A stretch of DNA of 8,213 nt from DSWT01 sp035415725 (GTDB taxonomy: Bacteria > Chloroflexota > Anaerolineae > B4-G1 > SLSP01): the NCBI GenBank assembly GCA_035415725.1, contig DAOOGN010000128.1, forward strand, positions 1-8,213, in the 5' to 3' direction. Position numbers and translations under genes: made by a program. Each line of letters opens with the position of its first letter. Positions within the stretch are counted from its first letter, which is position 1. This document shows positions 1 to 7,504 of this stretch, piece by piece. Under the pieces are notes generated by a model. That model worked only from the letters and a program-made list of their open reading frames with translations. It did not search any database and had not been told where the DNA came from.

Positions 1-66
1 AACCTGGCATAGGGAATAAGTGGCTTCGTCAGGTTTACGAGCCTGAATAGATACCGGTCATAGACC

Positions 67-73
67 GAAGGAG
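67..73 (+). promoter_or_regulatory. Shine-Dalgarno site for the sigma factor gene
   Basis: GAAGGAG lies five bases before the GTG at 79-81. This fixes the start of the sigma factor at a non-ATG codon. A small perfect inverted repeat (CGGTC-ATA-GACCG, 55-67) abuts it and could fold close to the ribosome site, though five base pairs is too weak to claim regulation. No convincing promoter is seen in the 66 bases upstream, so the promoter probably lies outside the window or is of a type I cannot recognise. Confidence 0.7.
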
Positions 74-78
74 CACTC

Positions 79-630
79 GTGGAACGTAAATATGCGGAAC
101 TTGAAGATAACGACCTGGCACAGTTAGCGCATGAAGACCATGACGCCTTCGAGGTTCTTTACTATCGCTATGTGACGCCCATTTACCGGTATTGTTACGC
201 CCGCACCGACAACGTCGCCGACGCCGAGGATCTGACGGCGCAAACGTTTCTGGCAATGCTGGAATCTATCCACCGCCTCCGGGGACAGCATAACTTCCCT
301 GCCTGGCTCTTCGGCATTGCGCGGCACAAATGCGCCGACCACTACCGGCAAGCCTATGCCATGCGTCAAGAGCCTCTCGGGGAGGTTGAACCCGCCGACC
401 CGGATTTAGAGAACACCGAAGAACGTCTGTTCCGCGACAGTATTTTGGAATGTGTGGAACACCTGCTTGCGCAGCTCAGCCCCGACCGACTGGAAGCGCT
501 ACACCTGCGCTACTGGGGTGGATTGAGTACGCGGGAAGCTGCTAAAGTGATGCAACGCAGTGAAGCCGCACTTAAAATGCTTATTTCGCGTGCTATCTCA
601 GATTTGAGAGAAAGATGTGTGACATCATGA
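79..630 (+). CDS. ECF-type RNA polymerase sigma factor (sigma-70 family)
   Basis: This 183-residue protein is a two-domain extracytoplasmic-function sigma factor, which would bind core RNA polymerase and direct it to a small regulon. Sigma region 2 spans about residues 24-92, with the core-binding and -10-melting helix DAEDLTAQTFLAML at 48-61 and the following FPAWLFGIARHKCADHYR at 73-90. After an acidic linker (about 99-118), region 4 occupies about 129-179, with a helix-turn-helix around LSTREAAKVMQRSEAALKMLISRA. Both domains and the length are normal for the family, and there is no C-terminal extension. The GTG start is chosen for the GAAGGAG five bases upstream. The stop codon overlaps the start of the large A2M membrane protein (ATGA, 627-630), so the two should be co-translated, as is usual for an ECF factor and its anti-sigma partner. 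Target genes cannot be read from the window. The ECF subgroup is not assigned. Confidence 0.95.
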   Translation: MERKYAELEDNDLAQLAHEDHDAFEVLYYRYVTPIYRYCYARTDNVADAEDLTAQTFLAMLESIHRLRGQHNFPAWLFGIARHKCADHYRQAYAMRQEPLGEVEPADPDLENTEERLFRDSILECVEHLLAQLSPDRLEALHLRYWGGLSTREAAKVMQRSEAALKMLISRAISDLRERCVTS

Positions 631-3600
631 ATAAAATGGAGAATCAACCTATCAACCCGCTCAACGATCCGGTGGAAGAAGCACTGCAACGCAAAGTCGC
701 CAGGATCAACCCGGACCCCAACTTCGTGACCCGGCTCGCTATGCAGTTGCGCCGTGCACGCCAGCTACGGTCGGCCCCCGCGCCGCGCCGTGCGCCCCTG
801 TGGGGCTGGCTTAGCGCAGCGGTCGCCATCCTTTTGGTGGTCACCCTGGCCACCCATGCGCTCTGGCCCGGCGGAGAGAAGCTCCCGGCAGGTACATCCG
901 AGGTCGCTCAGACCCTGCCCACCTCCACATCACAGTCCGCAGCGACCTCTACTCCTGCAACGGCGACACCCGCCGCTCCCACCGCCGAACCCGAACCAGC
1001 CTTCGCCGCCGATCTACCTCCCGCCGTCGCTGCGGCCGTGCCCCGCCCCGGCGAGGAAGTCAACACGCAGGCCGGCATCCTCCTGCGCTTCAGCCGCGCG
1101 ATGAACCGCGCCAGCGTCGAAACCGCACTGCGCGTCACGCCGGAAGTCGCAGGGACGTTCACCTGGCAAGACGACCGCACCGTCATTTTTAAGCCCAAAG
1201 TCCTCACAGCAGGAACCCGCTACAACGTCTCGCTGGACGTGACGGCTCAGGCCGACAACGGCCTGCCCCTCACCGGCGACCTGGCCTTCAGCTTCTCCAC
1301 CCTTGACACGCTGACCGTGACCCACATAACGCCCGTCGATGGCAGCACTGACTTGCGCGGTGACGTGCCGGTGCTCGTCGTTTTCAACTACCCCATGGTG
1401 CCCATCAACTGCACGGGACAGGTCGCCGATGACGCTGCCGGCTGTCCGGTACTACCGCTGACCTTCAACCCGGGCGTAGTAGGACAGGGAACGTGGATCA
1501 ACACCAGCGCCTATCGCTTCGATCCACTGCCCGCCTGGGACGCCGGGACGACGTACACGCTACAACTTCCCGCCGGCGTGACTTCCATCGCCGGAGCCAC
1601 GCTGGACGAGGCCATCACCCGGACATTCACCACCGCACCGGCTAAAATCATCCGCATCGAACCGGCCGCCTGGAGTACGAATACTCCGCTTGAGACCGGC
1701 GTGCGTGTCATCTTCAACACGCCGATGGACGCGCCGGCCACCGCTGCCGCCTTCAGTCTGAGTGCTCCCGGCGGCGCCGCCGTCCCCGGCAACATCACCT
1801 GGGAGGATAACAACGCGACGCTGGTGTTCACCCCGACGCAAAACCTGGCGCTGGATACCAACTATGTTATCCGCGTCACCGACCAGGCGCAGGCCGTCAA
1901 CGGCGGAGCCATAAAGACAGGCCAGGACGCCACCTTCAAAACAGCTCCCTACCCCGGCGTTGTGAGCATCAAAGGCACGGATGAGAGCACGAGCGGGAAC
2001 ACGTTGAGCTACTACGAGTCCCTCCGTGTCCAGTTCCGTGGCTTGATCGACCCGGATACGCTCGACGGGCATTTTCGGCTGACCGAAAACGGCACTCCTG
2101 CCGCAGTGACCTTCTGGTGGGACAATTACGAGAACAGCAACTCCGCTTTCATTCAATGGGACAAAACTCCCGGCGCGGAATACTGCCTCACCGTGCTGCC
2201 CGGCATCGCCGACCTTTACGGTAACACCATCAACGACGAAACCACCACCTGCTTCACCGGCGGCGACATGCCAGCGATGTTTATGGCCGCGACGCGCCAG
2301 ACCACCATCGCCCTCGATGCGGCGGAGGCAGCGCGGCTCTACTTCGTCGCCGTGAACACGCCCCGCGCCAACTTCACCCTTTCGACCATGCCCGAAGTGG
2401 GTTTTATGGACTACGAGGGCGTAGCCGGGACCGTTCTCCGCCGCTGGACGGTGACGCCGGACACACAGGCCAACGCCGTTGCCGCCATTCCTGTGGATCT
2501 GACCGCAGATGGCAGTCCCTTACCGACAGGTTACTACCTCGTCGCGTGGAAGATACCCGACGTAGAGCCAGGGTGGAACGCCCAATTGAGCGTTGCCGTC
2601 GTGGATCGCCACGTCACGCTCAAGATGAGCGCCGCCGAGGCCCTCATCTGGGTCACGGACCTGCGCAGTGCGCAGCCCATCGCCGGCGCGCCGGTTCGCC
2701 TGCTCGACCGCCTGGGGAGCGAAGTCGGCGCCGGAGTGACGGACGCCGACGGTGTGGCCCGTTTCTCCATCCCTCTACAGAAGGAGCCATGGGACAACTA
2801 CACGGCCGTCACCGGAACGCCGGGCCAGCCGGGCTTCGGCGTCGCCCGCAAGGACTGGAATGAGGGCGTCTCCGCGTGGGATTTTGACCTCCAGGCCGAT
2901 TATCAACGCCCATCGACGTTCCAGATGTACCTGCAAACCGACCGGCCCATCTACCGCCCCGCCCACGTAGTCCATGTACGCGGCGTGCTGCGCACCGATA
3001 ACGACGCGCGCTACTCGCTCCCGCCCGTCGGCCAGACCGTCAACATCGCCGTGCGCAACCCCAATTGGGACATCATCACCCAAACGCAGATGACGGTCAA
3101 CGACATGGGAACGTTCTCCGGCGAAATCACGCTGGCGGCGGACGCGCCGATCGGGATGTACACGCTGCAAGCCAGCATGCCCGACGAGCCGGACCGCACA
3201 TGGAACCTCAACTTCACCGTGGCGGCCTACCGCAAGCCGGAGTTCGAGGTGACGGTGACGCCGGAACAGACGCAAATTTTCGATGGTGAATTGCTGCGCA
3301 CGCTGATCGAGGCGCAATACTACTCCGGCGGCCCGGCAAGCCACGCCAGCATCCACTGGATCGTGCGCGCTACGCCGTTCAACTTCTCCCCTCACGTCGA
3401 CGGCTGGTGGAGCTGGAGCGCGGGCGACGTCGGCTGGATGGGGTACTACGAGCCAAAGGTGATTGCCGAGGGCGACGCCGTGACCGACGACGCGGGCCGC
3501 TTCCTGCTGGAACTGCCCGCTACCCTGGCCGCACTCAGCGACACGGCCACGACCATCGGTTCGCAAAGCTGGAGCGTCGCGGCCACCGTCACCGATGAAA

Positions 3601-6600
3601 CGGGTTTTCCTGTAACCGGCGAAGGCGCGCTGACCGTCCACGCGACACACTTCTACCTCGGCCTCAAGCCACGTTCCTGGGTGTCGCCGGCCGGACAGGA
3701 AACCCACGTTGATCTGCTGGCACTGGATGGGGATGAACAGCCCGTCGGCGGGCAAAATGTGATGATCTCCCTGGCGCGACGCACGTGGAAATCCATCCCG
3801 TCGACAAAGCCTTACGGCAGCAGCTTTACGTGGACATACACCGACGAGATCGTGGACACGCTCACCGTCACCACCGACGACGCGGGCAAGGCCGAAATCA
3901 CGCTCACACCCCCGCGCAGCGGCCCCTACGTCGTCCTCGCCGAGAGTCAGGACAGCGCCGGCAAAACCGTGCGCAGCGAAACCTACCTGTGGGTGAGTGG
4001 GCCGGAAGCCGCCGCCTGGCAAATGCCCGCAGGGCAGATCAAGCCCGTGGCGGATGCGCAGTCCTACCGCGTCGGTGACACGGCGCGCGTGCTTGTCCCC
4101 ACCCCCTTCACCGCGCCCTACGAGGTACTGATGACGATGGAGCGCGGCGGGATCATCTCCGTGCAGCGCTTCACCGCCACGGAAACCAATCCGCTCATCG
4201 AAATCCCCATCGTGGACATCCACGTGCCCAACATCGTCGTCTCCTTCGTCGTCGTCAAAGGCGTGGACGACACCAACCCGACGCCCGATGTGCGCGTCGG
4301 AATGGTGGAACTTAAAGTCGAATCGGTCGAGAAAACGCTCACCGTCGAAGTGACGCTCGACCGTGACACAGCCTACGCACCCGGCGACCGGGCCACGCTC
4401 ACCGTGTGCACCCTGGACTATCGCGGGCGGCCGGTGCAGGCCGAAGTCGCATTGGCCGTCGTCGACAAGGCCGTGCTCGCGCTGGCCGATCCCAACGCGC
4501 CGACGCTGGTGGAAGCTTTCTACCAGCCGCGCCCGTTGGGTGTCTTCACTGGCGACGGGCTGATCGCGCTCTTCAACCGCATCACGGCTAACGTCGAAGC
4601 CTTGCAGCAGACCGCCGACCGCATGGCGAAAGAGATGATGATGGGCGGCATCGGCGGCGGAGGCGGTGAGGCCGGGTATCTGGCCGACGTGCGCCAGGAC
4701 TATCCCGACACCGCGCTGTGGGAAGCGCACCTGAAAACCGACGCCAACGGCGCAGCGCAAGTGAGCCTCGACCTGCCCGACTCGCTCACCACCTGGGTCG
4801 CCGACGCGCGCGCCGTCACCGCCGACACGCGGGTGGGGCAGACCACGACGGAATTCGTCGTCAGCAAAGCGTTGTTCGTGCGCCCGGTCACACCGCGCTT
4901 CCTGGTCGCCGGAGATCGCACCGAAGTCGCGGCGGTCATCCACAACAACACGGACGCAGACCTGGACGTGGCGGTGGATTTGGAGACGAATCTGCGAATC
5001 AGCGACTCAGCGGATGACAGAATCAGCGAATCAGCGAATGAGCAAATCGGAGAATCGGTGAATCAGCGAGTGAGCGTGCCGGCGCATGGGAGAGTGCGGG
5101 TGAGCTGGAACGTGGAAGTGCCCACCGATGTGGAGGCGGCGGAATTCACCTTCAGCGCCGCGGGCGGCGGCTACCGCGACGCGGCGCGTCCCACGGTGGG
5201 TCGTGAATCCGATCACGCGCTGCCCATCTACCGCTACGAGACACCGGACGTTTTTGGCACATCGGGGGCGCTGACCGAGGCCGGGACACGGCTAGAAGCC
5301 GTCGTCATCCCGCCGGACGCCGGGCCGGATAGCTATCTTACTGTGCGCCTGGAGCCGACGCTGGCGGCCGGGATGACCGAGGGCCTCACGTACCTGGAGT
5401 ACTTCCCCTATGCCTGCACCGAGCAACTGGTCAGCCGCTTCCTGCCTAACGTGGTGAGCTATCGTGCGCTCAAATCGCTAGGCGTCTCGAATCCTGAACT
5501 GGAAGCCAGGCTGGAACGCCTGGTTGCCGAGGCGCTGGAAGAACTCTACGCCCGGCAGAACGGAGATGACGGCTGGGGCTGGTGGAAGGACAACAGTCAC
5601 ATACAGGTCACGGCCTACGTCGCCTTCGCGCTGATCCAGACACAGCGCGCCGGGTTCGACATCAGCGCGGACCGGCTACAGCGTGCCCTGAATTATCTGG
5701 AAAACTCGCTCGAGCGGGGATTGAGAGGCGACGCACACACGTTGTTGCAATCCTTCGCGCTGTACGTGTTGGTCGAAGGCGGCCACGAATGGCCTGAGGG
5801 CGCAGATACGGCGCTGTTCGAGGCACGGGATCAGCTCGAAGTGACCGGGCGTGCTTACCTGGCGCTGGCCCTGGGGCTGAAAGACCCCACCGACCCGCGC
5901 GTGGCGACGCTGCTGGACGACCTCCGCGCCGACGCCGCCATCACCGCCAGTGGCGCGCACTGGGAGAGCATCGCCTCCGAATACTGGGTGACATGGACGC
6001 GGGCGACGTCCATCGTTCTGGATGCGCTGACCCGGCTCGCGCCCGGCGATCCGCTGATCCCGCAGGCCACCCGCTGGCTGATGGTCGCCCGCAGCGCCGA
6101 CCGCTGGGAGACGACGCAGGAGACCGCCTGGGCCATCATCGCGCTGACGGATGTGATGCTCGCCACCGGCGAACTCCAGGCCGACTATGCCTGGGGCATG
6201 GTGATCAACACCGCACCGCGCGGCGAAGGGCAAGTCACGCCGGAGAACCTGCGCGAACCGGTCGAGATCACCGTGCCGGTGAGCGAACTGCTGCGCGAGT
6301 GGCCGAACGCGGTGGAAATCTCGCGCGGCGCGGGCCACGGTACGCTGTACTACAGTGCCAACCTGGCGCTCTACCGTCCGGTAGAGCAACTCGAAGCCGA
6401 GAGCCGCGGCATGACCGTGCAACGCCAATACTGCGCCGTCGAAGGCGCGCTCGACGTCCTGGCGTGGGACGAGGACTTCGGGGACTGCGCGCCCGTCCAT
6501 TCCGCGCGACCCGGCGACCTGGTGGAGGTGCGCCTGACGCTCACCCTCCCGCGGATGCGCAACTATTTCATCCTCGAAGACTTCTATCCGGCAGGGATGG

Positions 6601-6893
6601 AGCCGGTGGACCCCACGCTCAACACCGAAGTCCAGGAGGGGACGGAACCTGAGACGCGGCGGATCAACACCGGCAACGTGTGGTGGTGGCCCACCTTCGA
6701 TCACGAGGAACTGCGGGATGAACGCGCCGTCTTCTACGCCCGGCAGTTGTCGGCGGGGACATACCAGGTGCGCTACTTCCTGCGCGCGGCCATCCCCGGC
6801 GAGTATCGTGTACTGCCCGCCCATGCGAGCGAGATGTACTTCCCGGATGTGCAAGGGCGTAGTGCGGGGGAACTGTTTACGATTAGCGATTAG
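627..6893 (+). CDS. Membrane-anchored alpha-2-macroglobulin family protein with Ig-like modules and anti-sigma-like N-terminus
   Basis: A protein of about 2088 residues, numbered here from the ATG at 627. Residues 1-57 are cytoplasmic and contain PDPNFVTRLAMQLRRA (29-44), a style seen in zinc-less anti-sigma-like proteins. A membrane helix spans about 58-80, followed by a Thr/Pro/Ala linker (about 85-130). Four Ig-like (Big_5/SbsA-type) modules follow at about 133-228, 229-338, 340-445 and 446-550, with likely disulfide pairs C262/C273 and C520/C542. The A2M core then has the MG2 signature YLQTDRPIYRP (768-778), AYRKPEFEV (867-875), a Gly/Met-rich loop (1333-1350), WEAHLKTDANGAA with LPDSLTTW (from 1365), the thioester motif C1597-T-E-Q1600, an alpha-helical thioester domain with GWGWW at 1649-1653, and a C-terminal receptor-binding-like region with C1936/C1954. 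The family traps proteases by conformational change after bait cleavage, with covalent capture through the Cys-Gln thioester. The start at 627 is preferred for the ATGA overlap with the sigma gene. An in-frame ATG at 615 has a weak GAGAG before it and would add four residues. Bacterial A2Ms are often lipoproteins paired with PBP1C; here a helix replaces the lipobox and the partner is a sigma factor. The anti-sigma role is inference. Confidence 0.92.
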   Translation: MNKMENQPINPLNDPVEEALQRKVARINPDPNFVTRLAMQLRRARQLRSAPAPRRAPLWGWLSAAVAILLVVTLATHALWPGGEKLPAGTSEVAQTLPTSTSQSAATSTPATATPAAPTAEPEPAFAADLPPAVAAAVPRPGEEVNTQAGILLRFSRAMNRASVETALRVTPEVAGTFTWQDDRTVIFKPKVLTAGTRYNVSLDVTAQADNGLPLTGDLAFSFSTLDTLTVTHITPVDGSTDLRGDVPVLVVFNYPMVPINCTGQVADDAAGCPVLPLTFNPGVVGQGTWINTSAYRFDPLPAWDAGTTYTLQLPAGVTSIAGATLDEAITRTFTTAPAKIIRIEPAAWSTNTPLETGVRVIFNTPMDAPATAAAFSLSAPGGAAVPGNITWEDNNATLVFTPTQNLALDTNYVIRVTDQAQAVNGGAIKTGQDATFKTAPYPGVVSIKGTDESTSGNTLSYYESLRVQFRGLIDPDTLDGHFRLTENGTPAAVTFWWDNYENSNSAFIQWDKTPGAEYCLTVLPGIADLYGNTINDETTTCFTGGDMPAMFMAATRQTTIALDAAEAARLYFVAVNTPRANFTLSTMPEVGFMDYEGVAGTVLRRWTVTPDTQANAVAAIPVDLTADGSPLPTGYYLVAWKIPDVEPGWNAQLSVAVVDRHVTLKMSAAEALIWVTDLRSAQPIAGAPVRLLDRLGSEVGAGVTDADGVARFSIPLQKEPWDNYTAVTGTPGQPGFGVARKDWNEGVSAWDFDLQADYQRPSTFQMYLQTDRPIYRPAHVVHVRGVLRTDNDARYSLPPVGQTVNIAVRNPNWDIITQTQMTVNDMGTFSGEITLAADAPIGMYTLQASMPDEPDRTWNLNFTVAAYRKPEFEVTVTPEQTQIFDGELLRTLIEAQYYSGGPASHASIHWIVRATPFNFSPHVDGWWSWSAGDVGWMGYYEPKVIAEGDAVTDDAGRFLLELPATLAALSDTATTIGSQSWSVAATVTDETGFPVTGEGALTVHATHFYLGLKPRSWVSPAGQETHVDLLALDGDEQPVGGQNVMISLARRTWKSIPSTKPYGSSFTWTYTDEIVDTLTVTTDDAGKAEITLTPPRSGPYVVLAESQDSAGKTVRSETYLWVSGPEAAAWQMPAGQIKPVADAQSYRVGDTARVLVPTPFTAPYEVLMTMERGGIISVQRFTATETNPLIEIPIVDIHVPNIVVSFVVVKGVDDTNPTPDVRVGMVELKVESVEKTLTVEVTLDRDTAYAPGDRATLTVCTLDYRGRPVQAEVALAVVDKAVLALADPNAPTLVEAFYQPRPLGVFTGDGLIALFNRITANVEALQQTADRMAKEMMMGGIGGGGGEAGYLADVRQDYPDTALWEAHLKTDANGAAQVSLDLPDSLTTWVADARAVTADTRVGQTTTEFVVSKALFVRPVTPRFLVAGDRTEVAAVIHNNTDADLDVAVDLETNLRISDSADDRISESANEQIGESVNQRVSVPAHGRVRVSWNVEVPTDVEAAEFTFSAAGGGYRDAARPTVGRESDHALPIYRYETPDVFGTSGALTEAGTRLEAVVIPPDAGPDSYLTVRLEPTLAAGMTEGLTYLEYFPYACTEQLVSRFLPNVVSYRALKSLGVSNPELEARLERLVAEALEELYARQNGDDGWGWWKDNSHIQVTAYVAFALIQTQRAGFDISADRLQRALNYLENSLERGLRGDAHTLLQSFALYVLVEGGHEWPEGADTALFEARDQLEVTGRAYLALALGLKDPTDPRVATLLDDLRADAAITASGAHWESIASEYWVTWTRATSIVLDALTRLAPGDPLIPQATRWLMVARSADRWETTQETAWAIIALTDVMLATGELQADYAWGMVINTAPRGEGQVTPENLREPVEITVPVSELLREWPNAVEISRGAGHGTLYYSANLALYRPVEQLEAESRGMTVQRQYCAVEGALDVLAWDEDFGDCAPVHSARPGDLVEVRLTLTLPRMRNYFILEDFYPAGMEPVDPTLNTEVQEGTEPETRRINTGNVWWWPTFDHEELRDERAVFYARQLSAGTYQVRYFLRAAIPGEYRVLPAHASEMYFPDVQGRSAGELFTISD
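4987..5074 (+). repeat. 8-bp tandem repeat inside the A2M gene (11 degenerate units)
   Basis: Eleven consecutive 8-base units keep perfect register, with consensus CGAATCAG. Units at 4995-5002 and 5027-5034 match it exactly, and the others differ at one to four positions. Because 8 and 3 share no factor, the tract encodes an 8-residue protein repeat: RISDSADD (1457-1464), RISESANE (1465-1472), QIGESVNQ (1473-1480), then RVS. It sits in an MG-type beta domain between NNTDADLDVAVDLE and VPAHGRVRVSW, where relatives typically have a short loop. It is probably a surface-loop expansion. Confidence 0.85.
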
Positions 6894-6922
6894 CTGACAG
6901 CTATCAGCCGTCAGCAGTCAGC
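6881..6922 (+). repeat. 7-bp tandem repeat spanning the A2M stop codon (six units)
   Basis: Six heptamers lie in perfect register: GATTAGC, GATTAGC, TGACAGC, TATCAGC, CGTCAGC, AGTCAGC. All end in AGC and the last three share TCAGC. The first two units supply the final Ile-Ser-Asp codons and the TAG stop of the A2M gene (6891-6893), and the rest is untranslated. It resembles the short tandemly repeated heptanucleotide sequences known from cyanobacteria, but no family is assigned. The TCAGC core is shared with the 8-bp repeat inside the same gene. Confidence 0.75.
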
Positions 6923-6941
6923 CAGAACGGGGAGTTGTAGT

Positions 6942-6962
6942 CGCGCTTTCCATAGCGCGTTT
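6942..6962 (+). terminator. Probable hairpin terminator of the sigma/A2M operon
   Basis: CGCGCT (6942-6947) pairs perfectly with AGCGCG (6954-6959) across a TTCCAT loop and is followed by TTT then CCC. The stem is GC-rich and lies about 50 bases after the A2M stop, a reasonable place for an intrinsic terminator. The U-tract is very short, so efficiency is uncertain. Confidence 0.45.
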
Positions 6963-6966
6963 CCCA

Positions 6967-7003
6967 AAAGCTGTGGCCGGTCTCCAGACCGCGCCACAGC
7001 TTT
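6967..7003. terminator. Long imperfect palindrome, likely bidirectional terminator
   Basis: AAAGCTGTGGC (6967-6977) pairs with GCCACAGCTTT (6993-7003). Inside it CGGTCT (6978-6983) pairs with AGACCG (6986-6991), leaving one bulged C (6992) and a tiny loop. The stem has up to 17 base pairs. It lies between two convergent operons, the A2M gene ending at 6893 and the minus-strand toxin frame ending at 7019. The AAA/TTT flanks give a short T run at either exit (TTT on the plus strand, TTTT on the minus strand), so it could stop transcription from both sides. It could instead be a dispersed REP-like palindrome. Confidence 0.55.
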
Positions 7004-7018
7004 GAAATACATATCAGA

Positions 7019-7504
7019 TCAAGCCTCGCCCGCCAATCTCTGGGCTGTTCGGTATAGATTTTCACTCATACGGAAACCGGCAGCCCAGAGAGCATCTAAC
7101 AATGACGTTACTTCAGGCACAAGCCCGCGTTTCTTTGCCGCGATCAATGTACCGATCGTGCCAGTCTTATGAAGGCCGCGTGCTTCTGCCACCCGCCGTC
7201 CGCGTCCTTCATCCATAAGCAGCAAATCAGCGCTCAGTTGAAGCGCGAGAGCGATGGCTTCGCTCTCACCGGCATCCAGACGTTCTTGGAGCAATGGAAT
7301 CGCTGCCACATTAGAGACTTCAACAATGTGGATCCAGGTTGCCGCACGGAGTGCTTCACCCCGCGGTCGTTTGTAACCAGAAGCCGCTACTTCCGCTTGG
7401 ACAGCTACAGGTATGGATCATTCACCATACAGCGCCCGCAACAGGTTGAATTGTCCAATCCGCGCCAGAGCAATCAAGGGACCGGCGTTAGAAACGACAA
7501 TCAT
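7019..7504 (-). pseudogene. DUF3368 PIN-like toxin, interrupted by an in-frame TGA
   Basis: Read through, this is a 161-codon frame of normal length for DUF3368 proteins, the PIN-domain nuclease-like toxins of UPF0175/DUF3368 pairs. It opens MIVVSNAGPLIALARIGQFN and reaches LLRALYGE at codons 21-28. It then meets TGA at codon 29 (7418-7420) and continues in the same frame as SIPVAVQAEVAASGYKRP, then GESEAIALAL (79-88) and LLLMDEGRGRRVAEARG (94-110). The putative metal-site residues are N6 (Asn or Asp in relatives), E38, E82 and D98. The break is a stop within an otherwise open frame, with no shift, so one base change explains it. The 28-residue peptide cannot be a nuclease. A restart at GTG 7309 would give a 96-residue C-terminal piece lacking the first acidic positions. 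The start overlaps the antitoxin stop by ATGA (7501-7504), confirming the operon. Sequencing error is the main alternative. Confidence 0.85.

Noticed and set aside
12..30. ECF-style autoregulated promoter (GGGAAT ... CGTC) before the sigma gene
   Set aside because: The two elements are only about 9 bases apart, too close for a -35/-10 pair of about 16-17 bases.
2775..4943. A 722-codon open frame on the minus strand opposite the A2M gene
   Set aside because: It lies wholly inside the A2M coding region, is rich in His/Arg/Gly/Asp as expected for the antisense of GC-rich codons, and shows no recognisable domain. The plus-strand A2M signatures run straight through it.
5676..6854. A 392-codon minus-strand open frame under the A2M 3' end
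   Set aside because: Same shadow effect. The plus strand encodes the thioester and C-terminal domains here without interruption.
7310..7504. Frameshift in the toxin gene
   Set aside because: The 5' part (from 7504) and the 3' part (from 7309) are in the same frame and join through a single TGA, so it is a nonsense change and not an indel.
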